36,676 nt of DNA from an uncultured Methanobrevibacter sp. Its GTDB lineage: Archaea; Methanobacteriota; Methanobacteria; Methanobacteriales; Methanobacteriaceae. The position numbers and the translations under genes are program-made. Under the pieces are notes generated by a model. That model did not search any database. It was not told the origin of the DNA and saw only the letters and a program-made list of their open reading frames with translations. Shown here piece after piece: positions 1 through 7,869 of this stretch. The stretch lies in contig NZ_CADCJB010000027.1 in assembly GCF_902801725.1 (NCBI RefSeq), positions 28,765-65,440 of the forward strand, in the 5' to 3' direction. Every line of letters starts with the position of its first letter. Position 1 is the stretch's first letter.

Positions 1-776
1 ATTTGGATTTAGATGATGATTTGGATGAGTTTGATGATTCTGATTTGGATTTAGATGATGATTTGGATGAGTTTGATGATTCTGATTGGAATGAATTAGG
101 TTATTATGAATCATTTAAAGATTTTGATTTGGAAAATATCGGATATGTGGCCAGTAAAGGACTTAAAAGTTTTGATTATTTGGAATTTAAAATTATCTCT
201 TATTTGAATAAATTTGGAAATTCTGATGAAAATTGGACTGAAAGCGATGAATTTTTGGCTGAATACAAGTTATATTTGGATAATTCAAGTAATTATGCTT
301 TAAATGAAAGCAATGAATGTTATGAACTTTATTTGAAAATTTATGATTCAATCGTGTCCACTTTTGGAGAATATAATCTAACTCAAAACGAAACAGATTA
401 TCTCAGTTTTTTAATTATATTTTATTTAAATCACTATGGTAACTGTTCTGATATCGCTTGGAACGAATCCTGTAAGTTTTCTACTTGTTGTCCACCATAC
501 TATTTGACTATGTCACACCCAATTGTTTTAGCATCAGGTTCTGCTCCTGATGATCATGTTGACGGTTATGGGGGTTCAGGTCCTTATAATCCGGGTAGCT
601 ATGGAAATGTAGTTTACAGCAATATCTTAAGCAATATCTTAAACAATTCTACAGATTCAAATTCAACTCAATTAAATAATTCCACAATTACTGTTGCACC
701 GAAGAGCACTAATGGAATATATGATTTCTTAATGGTTCTCTTTGTTATTGTAATGATGGTATTGGTAATTATTTAA
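1..776 (+). CDS. Asp-rich repeat surface protein, C-terminal part (5' end outside window)
   Basis: The reading frame is open to the left edge, so the true start and any signal peptide lie outside the window. The visible part begins with two exact copies of a 14-residue Asp-rich unit (LDLDDDLDEFDDSD). Next come two related blocks, around residues 59-84 and 132-158, each of the form DYL-x-F-x-II-x-YLN-x(2)-GN followed by W-x-ES. Then there is a Gly/Pro/Tyr stretch and a region with many N-x-S/T sequons. A hydrophobic segment of about 18 residues (FLMVLFVIVMMVLVII) ends the protein, with no charged tail. This suggests an extracytoplasmic protein held by a C-terminal membrane anchor. I do not recognise a family; adhesin-like is only a guess. 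Confidence 0.6.
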   Translation, partial: LDLDDDLDEFDDSDLDLDDDLDEFDDSDWNELGYYESFKDFDLENIGYVASKGLKSFDYLEFKIISYLNKFGNSDENWTESDEFLAEYKLYLDNSSNYALNESNECYELYLKIYDSIVSTFGEYNLTQNETDYLSFLIIFYLNHYGNCSDIAWNESCKFSTCCPPYYLTMSHPIVLASGSAPDDHVDGYGGSGPYNPGSYGNVVYSNILSNILNNSTDSNSTQLNNSTITVAPKSTNGIYDFLMVLFVIVMMVLVII

Positions 777-882
777 TTTACCTTCTTTTTTTCTTTTTCA
801 GCATTGTTGAAATTCCATTTCTTTTTAACCAAAATCTTTTTATTAATTTGTTAATAAATTATTAACAATGGAGGTTCAATTA

Positions 883-1509
883 ATGACTATTGTAAAACAT
901 TGTCCTAAGTGTGGAAGTGAACTCAGCGATGATGCGGAATTTTGCACAGAATGTGGTTGTAATCTTTCAAATGGCTCATCTCAGGAGTTAAATGTCAAAA
1001 AAGGCTTTTTCAACACATTGGACGATAAAGTTAATTATTCAATAATAATTTTTTCATTTGTAATTTTCGGAATATTTTTGTTTGCAGGTTCTTTTCTATG
1101 GTCACAGTTTCTGGCGAATCGATCAATTGATTTGATAACTTATATTATGTTAACTGTGGTGTTTTCGGTATTTTTCGCAGGAATCTTTGTCGGATACTTC
1201 GGATGTGATGACAAATCATATGTTTTACCAAATTTTTCAATGTATTTGGGTAGCATATTTGCAGTAGTACTATGCGGTTTGGGTTTGATTTTCGCCTTTT
1301 TAATGGGAATATTGACTAGTATTTCTTCTGCTTTTTCATCTTTGGCAAATCCTTCACCATATGCAAGTTCATATCAACCGAAAACTTCAAGTTTCACTCC
1401 TAATTTTGATTTAAGTGGTATTTTTAAGATAATGCTGTTCATATTATTGATACCTGTTTCAGCTTACTTTGGAGTTTTCTTGGGGTATTTCTTAAAGCAA
1501 AATATTTAA
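883..1509 (+). CDS. Zinc-ribbon membrane protein
   Basis: The N-terminus carries a zinc ribbon (HCPKCGSELSDDAEFCTECGCNL), with two CxxC pairs near residues 6-9 and 23-26, of the kind often fused to membrane segments in methanogens. After a short linker come about four hydrophobic segments (roughly residues 43-65, 80-105, 118-145 and 180-205). A Ser/Pro/Tyr-rich loop precedes the last one. I place the start at ATG 883 because GGAGGT at 870-875 lies eight bases upstream; an in-frame ATG at 868 would overlap that site. The function is unknown. The ribbon probably sits in the cytoplasm as a structural or interaction module, which is an inference. Confidence 0.8.
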   Translation: MTIVKHCPKCGSELSDDAEFCTECGCNLSNGSSQELNVKKGFFNTLDDKVNYSIIIFSFVIFGIFLFAGSFLWSQFLANRSIDLITYIMLTVVFSVFFAGIFVGYFGCDDKSYVLPNFSMYLGSIFAVVLCGLGLIFAFLMGILTSISSAFSSLANPSPYASSYQPKTSSFTPNFDLSGIFKIMLFILLIPVSAYFGVFLGYFLKQNI

Positions 1510-1633
1510 TTAATATTTTGTTATCAATTTTTTTACAAAAAAGCTATAATTGAACCATTTAGTATATATACTTATTAACTACATAAATTAATTCATTAAT
1601 AGATTAAATTTAATTAAATAAAGGTTCGATAAT

Positions 1634-2497
1634 ATGGTTAGATTTTCACAATCTCTTGATGATAAACAATCAAATAATAGAGAAAAACAACGCGAACAAC
1701 TCAAGGATAATCATCATTATTATTCTCATGAAGAAAGGCAGCCTCATGTAGTTCACATGCCGAAAGAGGATAATATTTACAGGCAAGTTCCTAATCCTGA
1801 GTATCAAAGACCTGTTTATCAAAAAGAAGATAATTTCTATAGGCCTCCTCAAAGAGCGGAAAGTTCTGAAATCGCTTTTGAAAGACCTAATGTTATTGAA
1901 AAAGAATCCGTTAAACCAGATTATCAAAGACCTGAATTAAAATTTCCGCCTAATCAGAATATCCAGTTCGGTGTGGAATATTCTCCAAATTCAAAACCTC
2001 CAGTAATTGGTAATAACCATACTATAAGGTCTAATTCAATTATTTACAATGATGTGGTCATTGGGGACAATTTTAGAACTGGGCATAATGTTGTTATTCG
2101 TGAAAATACTAACATCGGTGATGATGTTTTAATAGGAACCAATACTGTTATTGAAGGTGATGTAATCATTGGAAATGATGTCAGTATACAATCTAATGTG
2201 TATATTCCAACTAATTCAGTAATTGAAGATAATGTATTTATTGGACCTTGTGCTTGTTTTACAAATGATAAGTATCCTGTAAGGATTAACTATGATCTTC
2301 AGGGGCCTAAGGTTAGACGTGGAGCTTCAATTGGAGGCAACACTACATTCTTGTCTAATGTTGAAATTGGGGAAGGAGCTATTGTTGCTGCAGGAGCTAT
2401 TGTAATTCATAGTGTTCCTCCATTCTATTTAGCTATTGGAACCCCTGCCCGTATCAAACCGCTTCCTGACCATTTAAAAGTTCCAAATAGATTTTAG
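1634..2497 (+). CDS. Left-handed beta-helix (hexapeptide repeat) acyltransferase with disordered N-terminus
   Basis: Residues from about 120 onward form a left-handed parallel beta-helix built of [LIV]-G-x(4) hexapeptides (for example [15 protein letters not shown] and [14 protein letters not shown]). It ends in the [16 protein letters not shown] tail typical of sugar O- or N-acetyltransferases of the WbbJ/WlbB/FdtC group, which use acetyl-CoA and act as trimers. The first ~115 residues are different: rich in Pro, Gln, Tyr, Arg and His, with repeated YQRP-like motifs, and probably disordered. The likely role is modification of a nucleotide-activated sugar for surface polysaccharide or pseudomurein. 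The substrate cannot be read from the sequence, and no other glycan gene is adjacent. The tail before the helix domain is unusual for the family. Confidence 0.82.
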   Translation: MVRFSQSLDDKQSNNREKQREQLKDNHHYYSHEERQPHVVHMPKEDNIYRQVPNPEYQRPVYQKEDNFYRPPQRAESSEIAFERPNVIEKESVKPDYQRPELKFPPNQNIQFGVEYSPNSKPPVIGNNHTIRSNSIIYNDVVIGDNFRTGHNVVIRENTNIGDDVLIGTNTVIEGDVIIGNDVSIQSNVYIPTNSVIEDNVFIGPCACFTNDKYPVRINYDLQGPKVRRGASIGGNTTFLSNVEIGEGAIVAAGAIVIHSVPPFYLAIGTPARIKPLPDHLKVPNRF

Positions 2498-2523
2498 TTT
2501 GTAAATATAAAGGAGATTATTTA

Positions 2524-2685
2524 ATGGCTATATATAAATGTAAGATTTGTGGTTATGTTTTTGATGAAAATAATATTGAAGAAGGTTTAAATATCCCTGC
2601 AGGGACTAAATTTGAGGATTTGCCATCTTCTTTTAAATGTCCAAAATGCAGGATGGCCAAGGCAATGTTTCAAAAAGTTGAATAA
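2524..2685 (+). CDS. Rubredoxin (full-length type)
   Basis: This 53-residue protein is a one-iron electron carrier. It has the two metal-binding pairs CKICGY (Cys6, Cys9) and CPKC (Cys39, Cys42), and between them the canonical rubredoxin spacer including IPAGTKFEDLP. The Gly that usually follows the second Cys pair is replaced by Arg (CPKCRMAK), a small deviation. AAGGAG at 2510-2515 precedes the ATG. It lies 26 bases after the beta-helix acyltransferase gene and is the first of three consecutive rubredoxins. In methanogens rubredoxins commonly pass electrons to oxygen- and peroxide-detoxifying proteins such as F420H2 oxidase or rubrerythrin. No such partner is in the window. Confidence 0.93.
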   Translation: MAIYKCKICGYVFDENNIEEGLNIPAGTKFEDLPSSFKCPKCRMAKAMFQKVE

Positions 2686-2733
2686 TTTTATATATTGCTA
2701 AAATGAAAAATATTATTAATTAAATTATAAAAG

Positions 2734-2741
2734 TTTAAATA
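2734..2741 (+). promoter_or_regulatory. TATA box for the two small rubredoxins
   Basis: TTTAAATA sits in an AT-rich spacer between the first and second rubredoxin. It is preceded by A-rich sequence that could serve as a BRE. A transcription start about 25 bases downstream would give a leader of about 25 bases carrying the AAGGAG ribosome-binding site before ATG 2790. This suggests the second and third rubredoxins can be expressed independently of the first. Confidence 0.45.
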
Positions 2742-2789
2742 CTAGACAATTTAATAAAAACATAATAAATCTATAAGGAGATTGTTATC

Positions 2790-2909
2790 ATGGCAAAATT
2801 TAAATGTAAAATTTGTGGATATGTAACTGACGAATTTGACGAACTCCCAGAAGACTACAAATGTCCTATGTGTGGCGCTAGCGCTGACATGTTTGAAGAA
2901 GTAGAATAG
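2790..2909 (+). CDS. Short rubredoxin-like protein (39 aa)
   Basis: A complete 39-residue protein with two CxxC pairs (CKICGY at residues 6-11 and CPMCGA from residue 25). It lacks the roughly 14-residue spacer found in classic rubredoxin, so it resembles the short rubredoxin domain at the C-terminus of rubrerythrins (ELPEDYKCPMCG, then F-E-E-V-E). The four cysteines should bind one iron. AAGGAG precedes the ATG at good spacing. The downstream gene starts 11 bases after its stop, so the pair is probably co-transcribed. Free-standing versions this short are easily missed by gene callers. Confidence 0.9.
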   Translation: MAKFKCKICGYVTDEFDELPEDYKCPMCGASADMFEEVE

Positions 2910-2920
2910 GGGAAGTTAAA

Positions 2921-3031
2921 ATGGCTTTTGTTTGTAAAGTTTGTGGATACGTCCACGAAGCAGATGAATTACCAGAAGGTTTCACCTGCCCAATGTGTGG
3001 TGTAGGTGCAGAAAACTTTGAAGAACAATAA
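2921..3031 (+). CDS. Short rubredoxin-like protein (36 aa)
   Basis: The third rubredoxin in a row, 36 residues long, with CKVCGY (Cys5, Cys8) and CPMCGV (Cys23, Cys26). It has the same rubrerythrin-tail architecture as the preceding gene (ELPEGFTCPMCG and a terminal F-E-E). Its start is 11 bases after the preceding stop, with AGGGGAAG as the ribosome-binding site. Similarity to the 39-residue neighbour suggests tandem duplication, although the two have diverged. A run of T residues after the stop (3043-3060) separates it from the convergent YigZ-family gene. Confidence 0.9.
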   Translation: MAFVCKVCGYVHEADELPEGFTCPMCGVGAENFEEQ

Positions 3032-3050
3032 GTTTCTTCATTTCTTTTTT

Positions 3051-3650
3051 TTATATTTTTTCCAAAAATTGTTTATTTTTATATTCAACGCTAATTTTGC
3101 CTGAATATTTCTCAAAAATCTTTTTTATATCTCTATTGTCGTTGGATACGATATCATAGTTGACTTTATCTGAGTAATCCTTATCAATAGTTGTTAGCTT
3201 GTTATTTCGAACTTCAGTATCTGCTATTTTGATGTCAGAGTATTCAAAAGTAATCCTGTAAACGTCATATTCCTCAATTTCAACGATTTCAGCTTCACCG
3301 ATAGCCTCCAGAACTGATTTTGAATATGCCCTTACAAGTCCTCCGGCACCTAATTTAATTCCTCCAAAGTATCTTGTAACAACAGCGGTAACATTATGAA
3401 GCTCGTTTTTTCTTAAAACATTTATCATTGGTCTTCCTGCGGTTCCACCAGGTTCTCCATCATCATCAAAGCCTTCGCCATCGCTTACGATATATGCTGT
3501 GCAGTTATGGGTAGCATCGCTGTACTGCTCATTCAGCTTTTGGATAATTTCCTTTGATTCTCTTTTTGTTTTGGTTGGAAATAATGAGCAAATAAATTGA
3601 GATTTTTTCACATTGATTTCACATTGGACCGCTTTTTTTATTGTTTTCAT
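3051..3650 (-). CDS. YigZ/IMPACT (UPF0029) family protein
   Basis: The sequence carries the YigZ/IMPACT signature: KSQFICSLFPTKTKRE near the N-terminus, DATHNCTAYIV, then DGEPGGTAGRPMINVL and TRYFGGIKLGAGGLVRAYS. These proteins have an N-terminal UPF0029 domain and a C-terminal ferredoxin-like domain. The yeast and mammalian relatives regulate the Gcn2 kinase by binding Gcn1; the role in archaea is not established. I chose ATG at 3650, because an upstream in-frame TTG at 3680 has no support while GGGA lies nine bases before the ATG. The gene stands alone, convergent with the rubredoxins and divergent from the next gene. Confidence 0.88.
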   Translation of the reverse strand: MKTIKKAVQCEINVKKSQFICSLFPTKTKRESKEIIQKLNEQYSDATHNCTAYIVSDGEGFDDDGEPGGTAGRPMINVLRKNELHNVTAVVTRYFGGIKLGAGGLVRAYSKSVLEAIGEAEIVEIEEYDVYRITFEYSDIKIADTEVRNNKLTTIDKDYSDKVNYDIVSNDNRDIKKIFEKYSGKISVEYKNKQFLEKI

Positions 3651-3714
3651 AATATCCCATATATTTATATAATTAATCAAACATATTATAGTTAATTAAT
3701 TTTTCAAGGTGTTA

Positions 3715-4122
3715 ATGTTGTCAAGTAGATCTGCTACAGTATTGGTAATTGCTATAGTTGCTATTGTTGCATTTTGTTTAGCCAGTGTATTTGGCGCTAT
3801 GACAGGACCAATATCAATTTTACCGAATGGAAGTGAAGAAGGCGGTGTTTTAGATAATTTGTCTTCTTTTGTTGAACATGGAGATACTGGAGAAAGTTAT
3901 GGTAATACTAACTATGATAATCATTATTCAGAGGATTCCCATAATGGCGGCTCTAATGTAGAGACAACTACTGATTCAGGTCACTCTGAGGATACGTCAG
4001 GTTCTCAGGAACAGTCATCATCAGGTGATAATTCACATGTTGAAACAACTACTCAACAATCATCTGAAACTCATACATCAGAAAGTTCCAGCAGTTCCAA
4101 TGTCGAAACCACAACTGCTTAA
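3715..4122 (+). CDS. Membrane-anchored Ser/Thr-rich low-complexity protein
   Basis: A short basic N-terminus is followed by a strong hydrophobic segment (residues about 8-30, ATVLVIAIVAIVAFCLASVF), which is a signal anchor. The remainder is a hydrophilic extracytoplasmic tail rich in Ser, Thr, Gly, Asn, His and Glu. The tail contains three copies of a VETTT motif separated by Ser-rich stretches. It may be a glycosylated wall-spanning stalk; this is an inference from composition. AAGGTG at 3706-3711 lies just before ATG 3715; an in-frame GTG at 3709 would overlap that site, so I prefer the ATG. No family is recognised. Confidence 0.65.
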   Translation: MLSSRSATVLVIAIVAIVAFCLASVFGAMTGPISILPNGSEEGGVLDNLSSFVEHGDTGESYGNTNYDNHYSEDSHNGGSNVETTTDSGHSEDTSGSQEQSSSGDNSHVETTTQQSSETHTSESSSSSNVETTTA

Positions 4123-4139
4123 TCTTTATTTCTTTTTTT

Positions 4140-4832
4140 TTAAAAATCTAATAGTTTTTCAACATCCAAAAGCACGGAATTGATGGCCAGACTAAATAAT
4201 CTTTTTCCGTAAACTTCATCTACATAGACTCCGTTTTCTTCAACATCCCTTGCCCCCTCTTCGATGTTGGGGTCATTTTCACGAGCTTTTTTGAATCCAT
4301 GCAGTCCGACTTCCTCATATTCGTCAACATTTGCCTGATTTTCAATTTCGTTTTCATTTAAAATTCCTAAAACTTTTGCCATGGATAATTCTCCGCTTCC
4401 TCCATGAGGGCCTTCTGATGAGATTACCTTGTTGTTGAATATAATTGATAAATCGGTTTTATCTTCAATATCCCATAATTCTGTCATAAGGGGGATGTTT
4501 CCGCCATGAGCATTTACGATAACAACCTTTTCTATGTCTAAGTATTTTTTGGCAGATTTAAGTGTACAAATGACATTTTCTTTTAGTTCTTCAAGGGAAA
4601 CATGCACGCCGTGGTCAATTTCGTCTAATTCATATGCTGGAAATATTATTCCTAAAAATTTCGCTCCTGTTTCAAGGGCTGATTGAAATGCTATATGTGC
4701 TCCGATTTTTGCATCGGTATCTATTGGAAGGGCGGGGCCATGGTTTTCCAAGTGTGATCCAAGGGCTATTATTCCAATTTTGTGAACTCCAGGATCTTTA
4801 ATTTTACCTGCACGATATCTTAATTCCGCCAT
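4140..4832 (-). CDS. arfB: ArfB: 2-amino-5-formylamino-6-ribosylaminopyrimidin-4(3H)-one 5'-monophosphate deformylase
   Basis: This creatininase-family metalloenzyme acts in archaeal riboflavin and deazaflavin (F420) synthesis. It removes formate from the pyrimidine made by GTP cyclohydrolase III. The start MAELRYRAG, the motif HKIGIIALGSHLENHGPALP with DTD after it, and VIVNAHGGN give the metal-binding Glu, His and Asp residues. The overall pattern, including GLHGFKKAREN near the C-terminus, matches what I recall of the characterised Methanocaldococcus enzyme MJ0116. The length (230 aa) is normal. AAGGTG precedes the ATG. It starts nine bases after the PUA-domain gene on the same strand, so the two are probably an operon. 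F420 is the main hydride carrier in hydrogenotrophic methanogens. Confidence 0.9.
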   Translation of the reverse strand: MAELRYRAGKIKDPGVHKIGIIALGSHLENHGPALPIDTDAKIGAHIAFQSALETGAKFLGIIFPAYELDEIDHGVHVSLEELKENVICTLKSAKKYLDIEKVVIVNAHGGNIPLMTELWDIEDKTDLSIIFNNKVISSEGPHGGSGELSMAKVLGILNENEIENQANVDEYEEVGLHGFKKARENDPNIEEGARDVEENGVYVDEVYGKRLFSLAINSVLLDVEKLLDF

Positions 4833-4841
4833 GTTTTCACC

Positions 4842-5324
4842 TTATAATTCAAAGTTCCAAATGTCATCGCCGACATAATGTTTTGTTTCAACGGCTTTTC
4901 CGGAATCGTTTTCAACCATTTCTTCGCCGTTTATTAGACTCACTCCAATGGCTAGTGGTTTTCCATGTGTTTCATCAATGATTAAGACAATATCTCCTTT
5001 TTCAATCCCCTCATCGGCAGCTACAATTCCAGGGCTCATGATGTCTGCGCCATTGCTCACAAATCTGATTGCACCCATATCGACAGTTACTTTTTTGCTG
5101 TCGATTTGATTTGCAAGAGCTGCTTTGAGTGTTGGGAATGGCTTGTCGTCAATTATTATGATGTAAGGTTCTCCATCCACTAAAATAAATGAATTCGGTT
5201 CTGCTTCCAGTATTTCAACATTTTTTTTGTTTTGAAGCAAATCGCCGTATTCTCCTAATTCCACTTTTATCTCTTTGATTTTTTTCTTTTTCAAGAAGTT
5301 TCTTTTTTTAACTTTAATGCTCAT
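4842..5324 (-). CDS. PUA-domain RNA-binding protein (archaeal MCT-1/Tma20-like)
   Basis: The 160-residue protein has an N-terminal pre-PUA part starting with a very basic stretch (VKKRNFLKKKKIKEIK). A PUA domain occupies about residues 80-155 (KKVTVDMGAIRFVSNGADIMSPGIV, then GDIVLIIDETHGKPLAIG). This is the architecture of the archaeal relatives of MCT-1/Tma20 and the N-terminal part of eIF2D, which bind RNA and are linked to translation initiation or ribosome recycling. Its role in methanogens is untested. It is the upstream member of a two-gene cluster with arfB, nine bases apart, a link with no obvious functional reason. Confidence 0.88.
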   Translation of the reverse strand: MSIKVKKRNFLKKKKIKEIKVELGEYGDLLQNKKNVEILEAEPNSFILVDGEPYIIIIDDKPFPTLKAALANQIDSKKVTVDMGAIRFVSNGADIMSPGIVAADEGIEKGDIVLIIDETHGKPLAIGVSLINGEEMVENDSGKAVETKHYVGDDIWNFEL

Positions 5325-5380
5325 GTTTTTTGCCTATCATATTTTAATGAATAATATTTTTGGATTATGAATAAATAAAT

Positions 5381-5974
5381 TTATTTATTTTTTTGTTTAA
5401 TTTTTCTTATGGAATATTTGTTGTTTCTTGAAAAAACATATCTGCAGTCTATTTTTTCGCCCAAATTTGCAATATTGAATGGAGGGTCTTTTCGGGTATA
5501 TTTTCCAATTGAATTTGCGTTATGGTTTATTAATAGGTCTATGCTTAAGTTTATCAGGTTGAGTTCTTGTTTACTGAACCTGGCCTGGGGGATAATAGTC
5601 AGGTAGTATCTGTGTATTATCCTGTTGTAATAAGGCTCCTTTCGTAAAAACAGATGTTTTTTTCCAATCAAATCTTCAGTTACTTCTTTGAAATGTTTGG
5701 GTTTGATCCCTTTTTTAGACTTTATGTAGGTTTCTTTTGTAAGCAAAGTTCCGTATAATTCATAATAATTAAAATCAATGAAGTATAGTAACGTACATAG
5801 TACTGTTTTTCCTACATTAGGTTTGTTATAGCATTTGGATAGAATATAGATAATTAGCTTAACGTATTTGTCCTTGTCGAATTTCATTTTATTACCGGTG
5901 ATGGTTGGTTGTTTTTGATTTATATTTTGGTTAATATTTAAGAAAACACCGAGAGCATTTGAAAAGTATTCCAT
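5381..5974 (-). CDS. DUF4065 (SocA/Panacea-like) domain protein, orphan
   Basis: The central part (residues about 34-115) resembles the DUF4065 domain. It has a helix (DKYVKLIIYILSKC), then TVLCTLLYFIDFNYYELYG, then KSKKGIKPKHFKEVTEDLI, matching the family pattern of K-L-LYF-x-D-x(5)-G and a G-x-(K/P) segment. DUF4065 proteins act as antitoxins or chaperone-like adaptors beside varied toxins (SocA, Panacea) and occur in mobile elements. No toxin-like gene is adjacent. The C-terminus is very basic (RKIKQKNK). The annotated ATG has no visible ribosome-binding site. A second ATG at 5887 (MKFDKDKY) follows CCGGTAAT and would remove 29 unconserved-looking residues, so it may be the true start. The family assignment is moderate. 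Confidence 0.6.
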   Translation of the reverse strand: MEYFSNALGVFLNINQNINQKQPTITGNKMKFDKDKYVKLIIYILSKCYNKPNVGKTVLCTLLYFIDFNYYELYGTLLTKETYIKSKKGIKPKHFKEVTEDLIGKKHLFLRKEPYYNRIIHRYYLTIIPQARFSKQELNLINLSIDLLINHNANSIGKYTRKDPPFNIANLGEKIDCRYVFSRNNKYSIRKIKQKNK

Positions 5975-6056
5975 ATTTTTAAAATTTAAATTCTTGGAGT
6001 TATAATATTACTAATTAGGTAGTTTTTTCATTCTTTTTGTTAAAAATAAGGTAACC

Positions 6057-6064
6057 TTTATATA
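6057..6064 (+). promoter_or_regulatory. Putative TATA box upstream of the LSm-L37e genes
   Basis: TTTATATA preceded by AAGGTAACC (possible BRE) lies about 140 bases before the LSm start codon. Initiation about 25 bases downstream would give a leader of roughly 115 bases, which is long for this kind of gene. I saw no conserved structure in the leader. Another, weaker promoter closer to the gene cannot be excluded. Confidence 0.35.
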
Positions 6065-6194
6065 GTAGTTGAATTATAATTAATAGTATTAGTTTTAATT
6101 AGGTTTTGTCTTATCTTAACTTGATTATATTATGTCTAATAATGAGTACTTACTCAAATTTGATTAATAAAACTAAAATTTTGTAATAATATAA

Positions 6195-6434
<240 letters not shown>

Positions 6435-6494
6435 ATATTATTCGATACTTATTTCGAGATCATATTTTTAACGATAACTTAAGGAGGTGTATCA

Positions 6495-6683
6495 ATGTCA
6501 AAGGGAACTCCATCAATGGGTAAAAAGAATAAAAAGACCCATATCAGATGCAGAAGATGTGGTAGAAACACTTATCACATACGTAAAAAAGTCTGTGCTT
6601 CTTGCGGATTCGGTAAATCCAAAAAACTAAGAAGATACAGTTGGCAAAATAAAAAACCAACTACTAGACAAAGATTAGTATAA
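6495..6683 (+). CDS. rpl37e: 50S ribosomal protein L37e
   Basis: This is a 62-residue, highly basic zinc-binding ribosomal protein. Its zinc finger is formed by CRRCG (residues about 19-23) and CASCG (residues about 34-38), with the L37e signature [18 protein letters not shown] and the C-terminal [13 protein letters not shown]. It binds 23S rRNA in the large subunit. GGAGGTG precedes the ATG. It is downstream of the LSm gene in the usual archaeal order, and a hairpin follows its stop codon. Confidence 0.98.
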   Translation: MSKGTPSMGKKNKKTHIRCRRCGRNTYHIRKKVCASCGFGKSKKLRRYSWQNKKPTTRQRLV

Positions 6684-6699
6684 GTTGGTTAATGCTTTT

Positions 6700-6720
6700 G
6701 AAGATTATTTAATAATCTTC
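6700..6720 (+). terminator. Hairpin after L37e
   Basis: GAAGATTATT and AATAATCTTC are exact inverted repeats separated by one base; the practical loop would be a few bases larger. They begin 17 bases after the L37e stop and are followed by a moderately T-rich stretch. It probably ends the LSm-L37e transcript or protects its 3' end. Confidence 0.45.
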
Positions 6721-6836
6721 TATCAAATCTATTTTTCAGGTAACCTTTCAATCACCATATGTTTATTAATAACTTTTTTTAGATACATTCATACACATTT
6801 AATTCATTCAAATTAAAATATAGTGGAGGTATCATC

Positions 6837-7247
6837 ATGACAAATTTAGGTGATGTTGCTAAAGATAATAATGTTAATTTAGAAGATTCTGTTGTTTTTG
6901 TTAAAGGCGATGATGATATTTTGTCTGTAGACATTAAAAATGTTGGAATAAAACAAAGAGCCGACGACACTATGGGCGTTAGATTTTCCATTACTCCAAA
7001 ACAGACAAAAGAATTAGAAAGATTTTTTTCTAAATTTCAAAATGGAGAAAAACTTTACTTTAATATTTCACAAACCGGCTACAGGCCAGTGTATTTTAGG
7101 GGACTTTCACCGGTCACAAAAGAAGTAAGCACAGAATATGATGCGAAATTTAACGTGACTCTATTCGTGCAGAAGGCTATTGCAGTTCCGGATGACAATT
7201 ATTTTGAACCGACTTGTGAATGTTGTGAATTTTGCCACATTGGATAA
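6837..7247 (+). CDS. Unknown protein with C-terminal cysteine cluster
   Basis: The 136-residue soluble protein is not recognised. The body is predicted to be mostly beta-strand, with one amphipathic helix near residues 53-70 (TPKQTKELERFFSKFQNG). The last residues hold a dense Cys/His cluster, CECCEFCH, four cysteines and one histidine in eight residues, which suggests metal binding. GGAGGT nine bases before the ATG gives a strong ribosome-binding site. The gene stands alone, with its own upstream spacer and a hairpin terminator shared with the convergent gene. Confidence 0.7.
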   Translation: MTNLGDVAKDNNVNLEDSVVFVKGDDDILSVDIKNVGIKQRADDTMGVRFSITPKQTKELERFFSKFQNGEKLYFNISQTGYRPVYFRGLSPVTKEVSTEYDAKFNVTLFVQKAIAVPDDNYFEPTCECCEFCHIG

Positions 7248-7286
7248 CTTGTGGTTGTAATCACTGCTTAAACTGGAAAAATATCC

Positions 7287-7350
7287 CAAAGATATTCGAA
7301 ATTTCTATATTATGAGGAATTTGCGAATAATCTTTGTTTATCTATTTTTT
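7287..7350. terminator. Bidirectional hairpin terminator between convergent genes
   Basis: An imperfect inverted repeat runs from 7287 to 7336. CAAAGAT pairs with ATCTTTG, ATTCG with CGAAT and AAATT with AATTT, with two single-base bulges and a loop of about ten bases. It is followed by a T-rich tract (7337-7350) reading on the plus strand. It lies exactly between the stop codons of the convergent genes ending at 7247 and 7351, so it can serve both. Confidence 0.5.
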
Positions 7351-7686
7351 TTAAAATTCATCCTCTACTGCTTCCCACAAATCAGTAGCCCATCCTTTGG
7401 ATCCGTCAATTACCATGTCCAACAGTCTTACTTTACCGTCTTTGAATCTGAATAGTCTGTAGTCCTGTTGCGGTTTTTTTGCGGTTCCTTCTTTATTGCA
7501 GTCAAGATATACTCCTTCAGAGTATTCCTGATTAAAGTTTCCTGCTTTTACAAAGTCTCCAACAAGTGAATATCCGTTGGTTACACTTTTATCTAATTTT
7601 TCTACTGTTTTTAGCCATCCGCCTTGTGCTCTAAATTTTATATCTGGATCGATTCTTGTAATTTCTTCTTGCCAATTTAAAATCAT
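7351..7686 (-). CDS. Conserved-looking hypothetical protein, 111 aa
   Basis: A small soluble protein with four tryptophans, and no signal peptide, membrane segment or metal motif. It starts MILNWQEEITRIDPDIKFR and contains GWLKTVEKLD, YRLFRFKDGKVRLLDMVIDG and GWATDLWEAVEDEF. The alternation of short strands and turns suggests a compact alpha/beta fold. I do not recognise the family. A GGATTTGGTAAT stretch precedes the ATG. It stands alone and is divergent from RNase III across a 183-base AT-rich spacer. Confidence 0.7.
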   Translation of the reverse strand: MILNWQEEITRIDPDIKFRAQGGWLKTVEKLDKSVTNGYSLVGDFVKAGNFNQEYSEGVYLDCNKEGTAKKPQQDYRLFRFKDGKVRLLDMVIDGSKGWATDLWEAVEDEF

Positions 7687-7869
7687 ATTACCAAATCCTT
7701 TTCGATATTATGTTTGCCGAAAACTTATTTAAATGAAAAGTAAGAGAGCATTTGGAAAGAAATAATTTAATAACAATAGTTATATATTTTCAGTTTCAAT
7801 ATAAATTATATATAATTAAAATTCCAAAATTATATATGCATATTTATAAATCATTTTGGACTTTTGATT

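Noticed and set aside
1670-1927. 85-codon antisense frame in the acyltransferase gene
   Set aside because: It lies wholly opposite the coding N-terminal region and has no start signal or domain.
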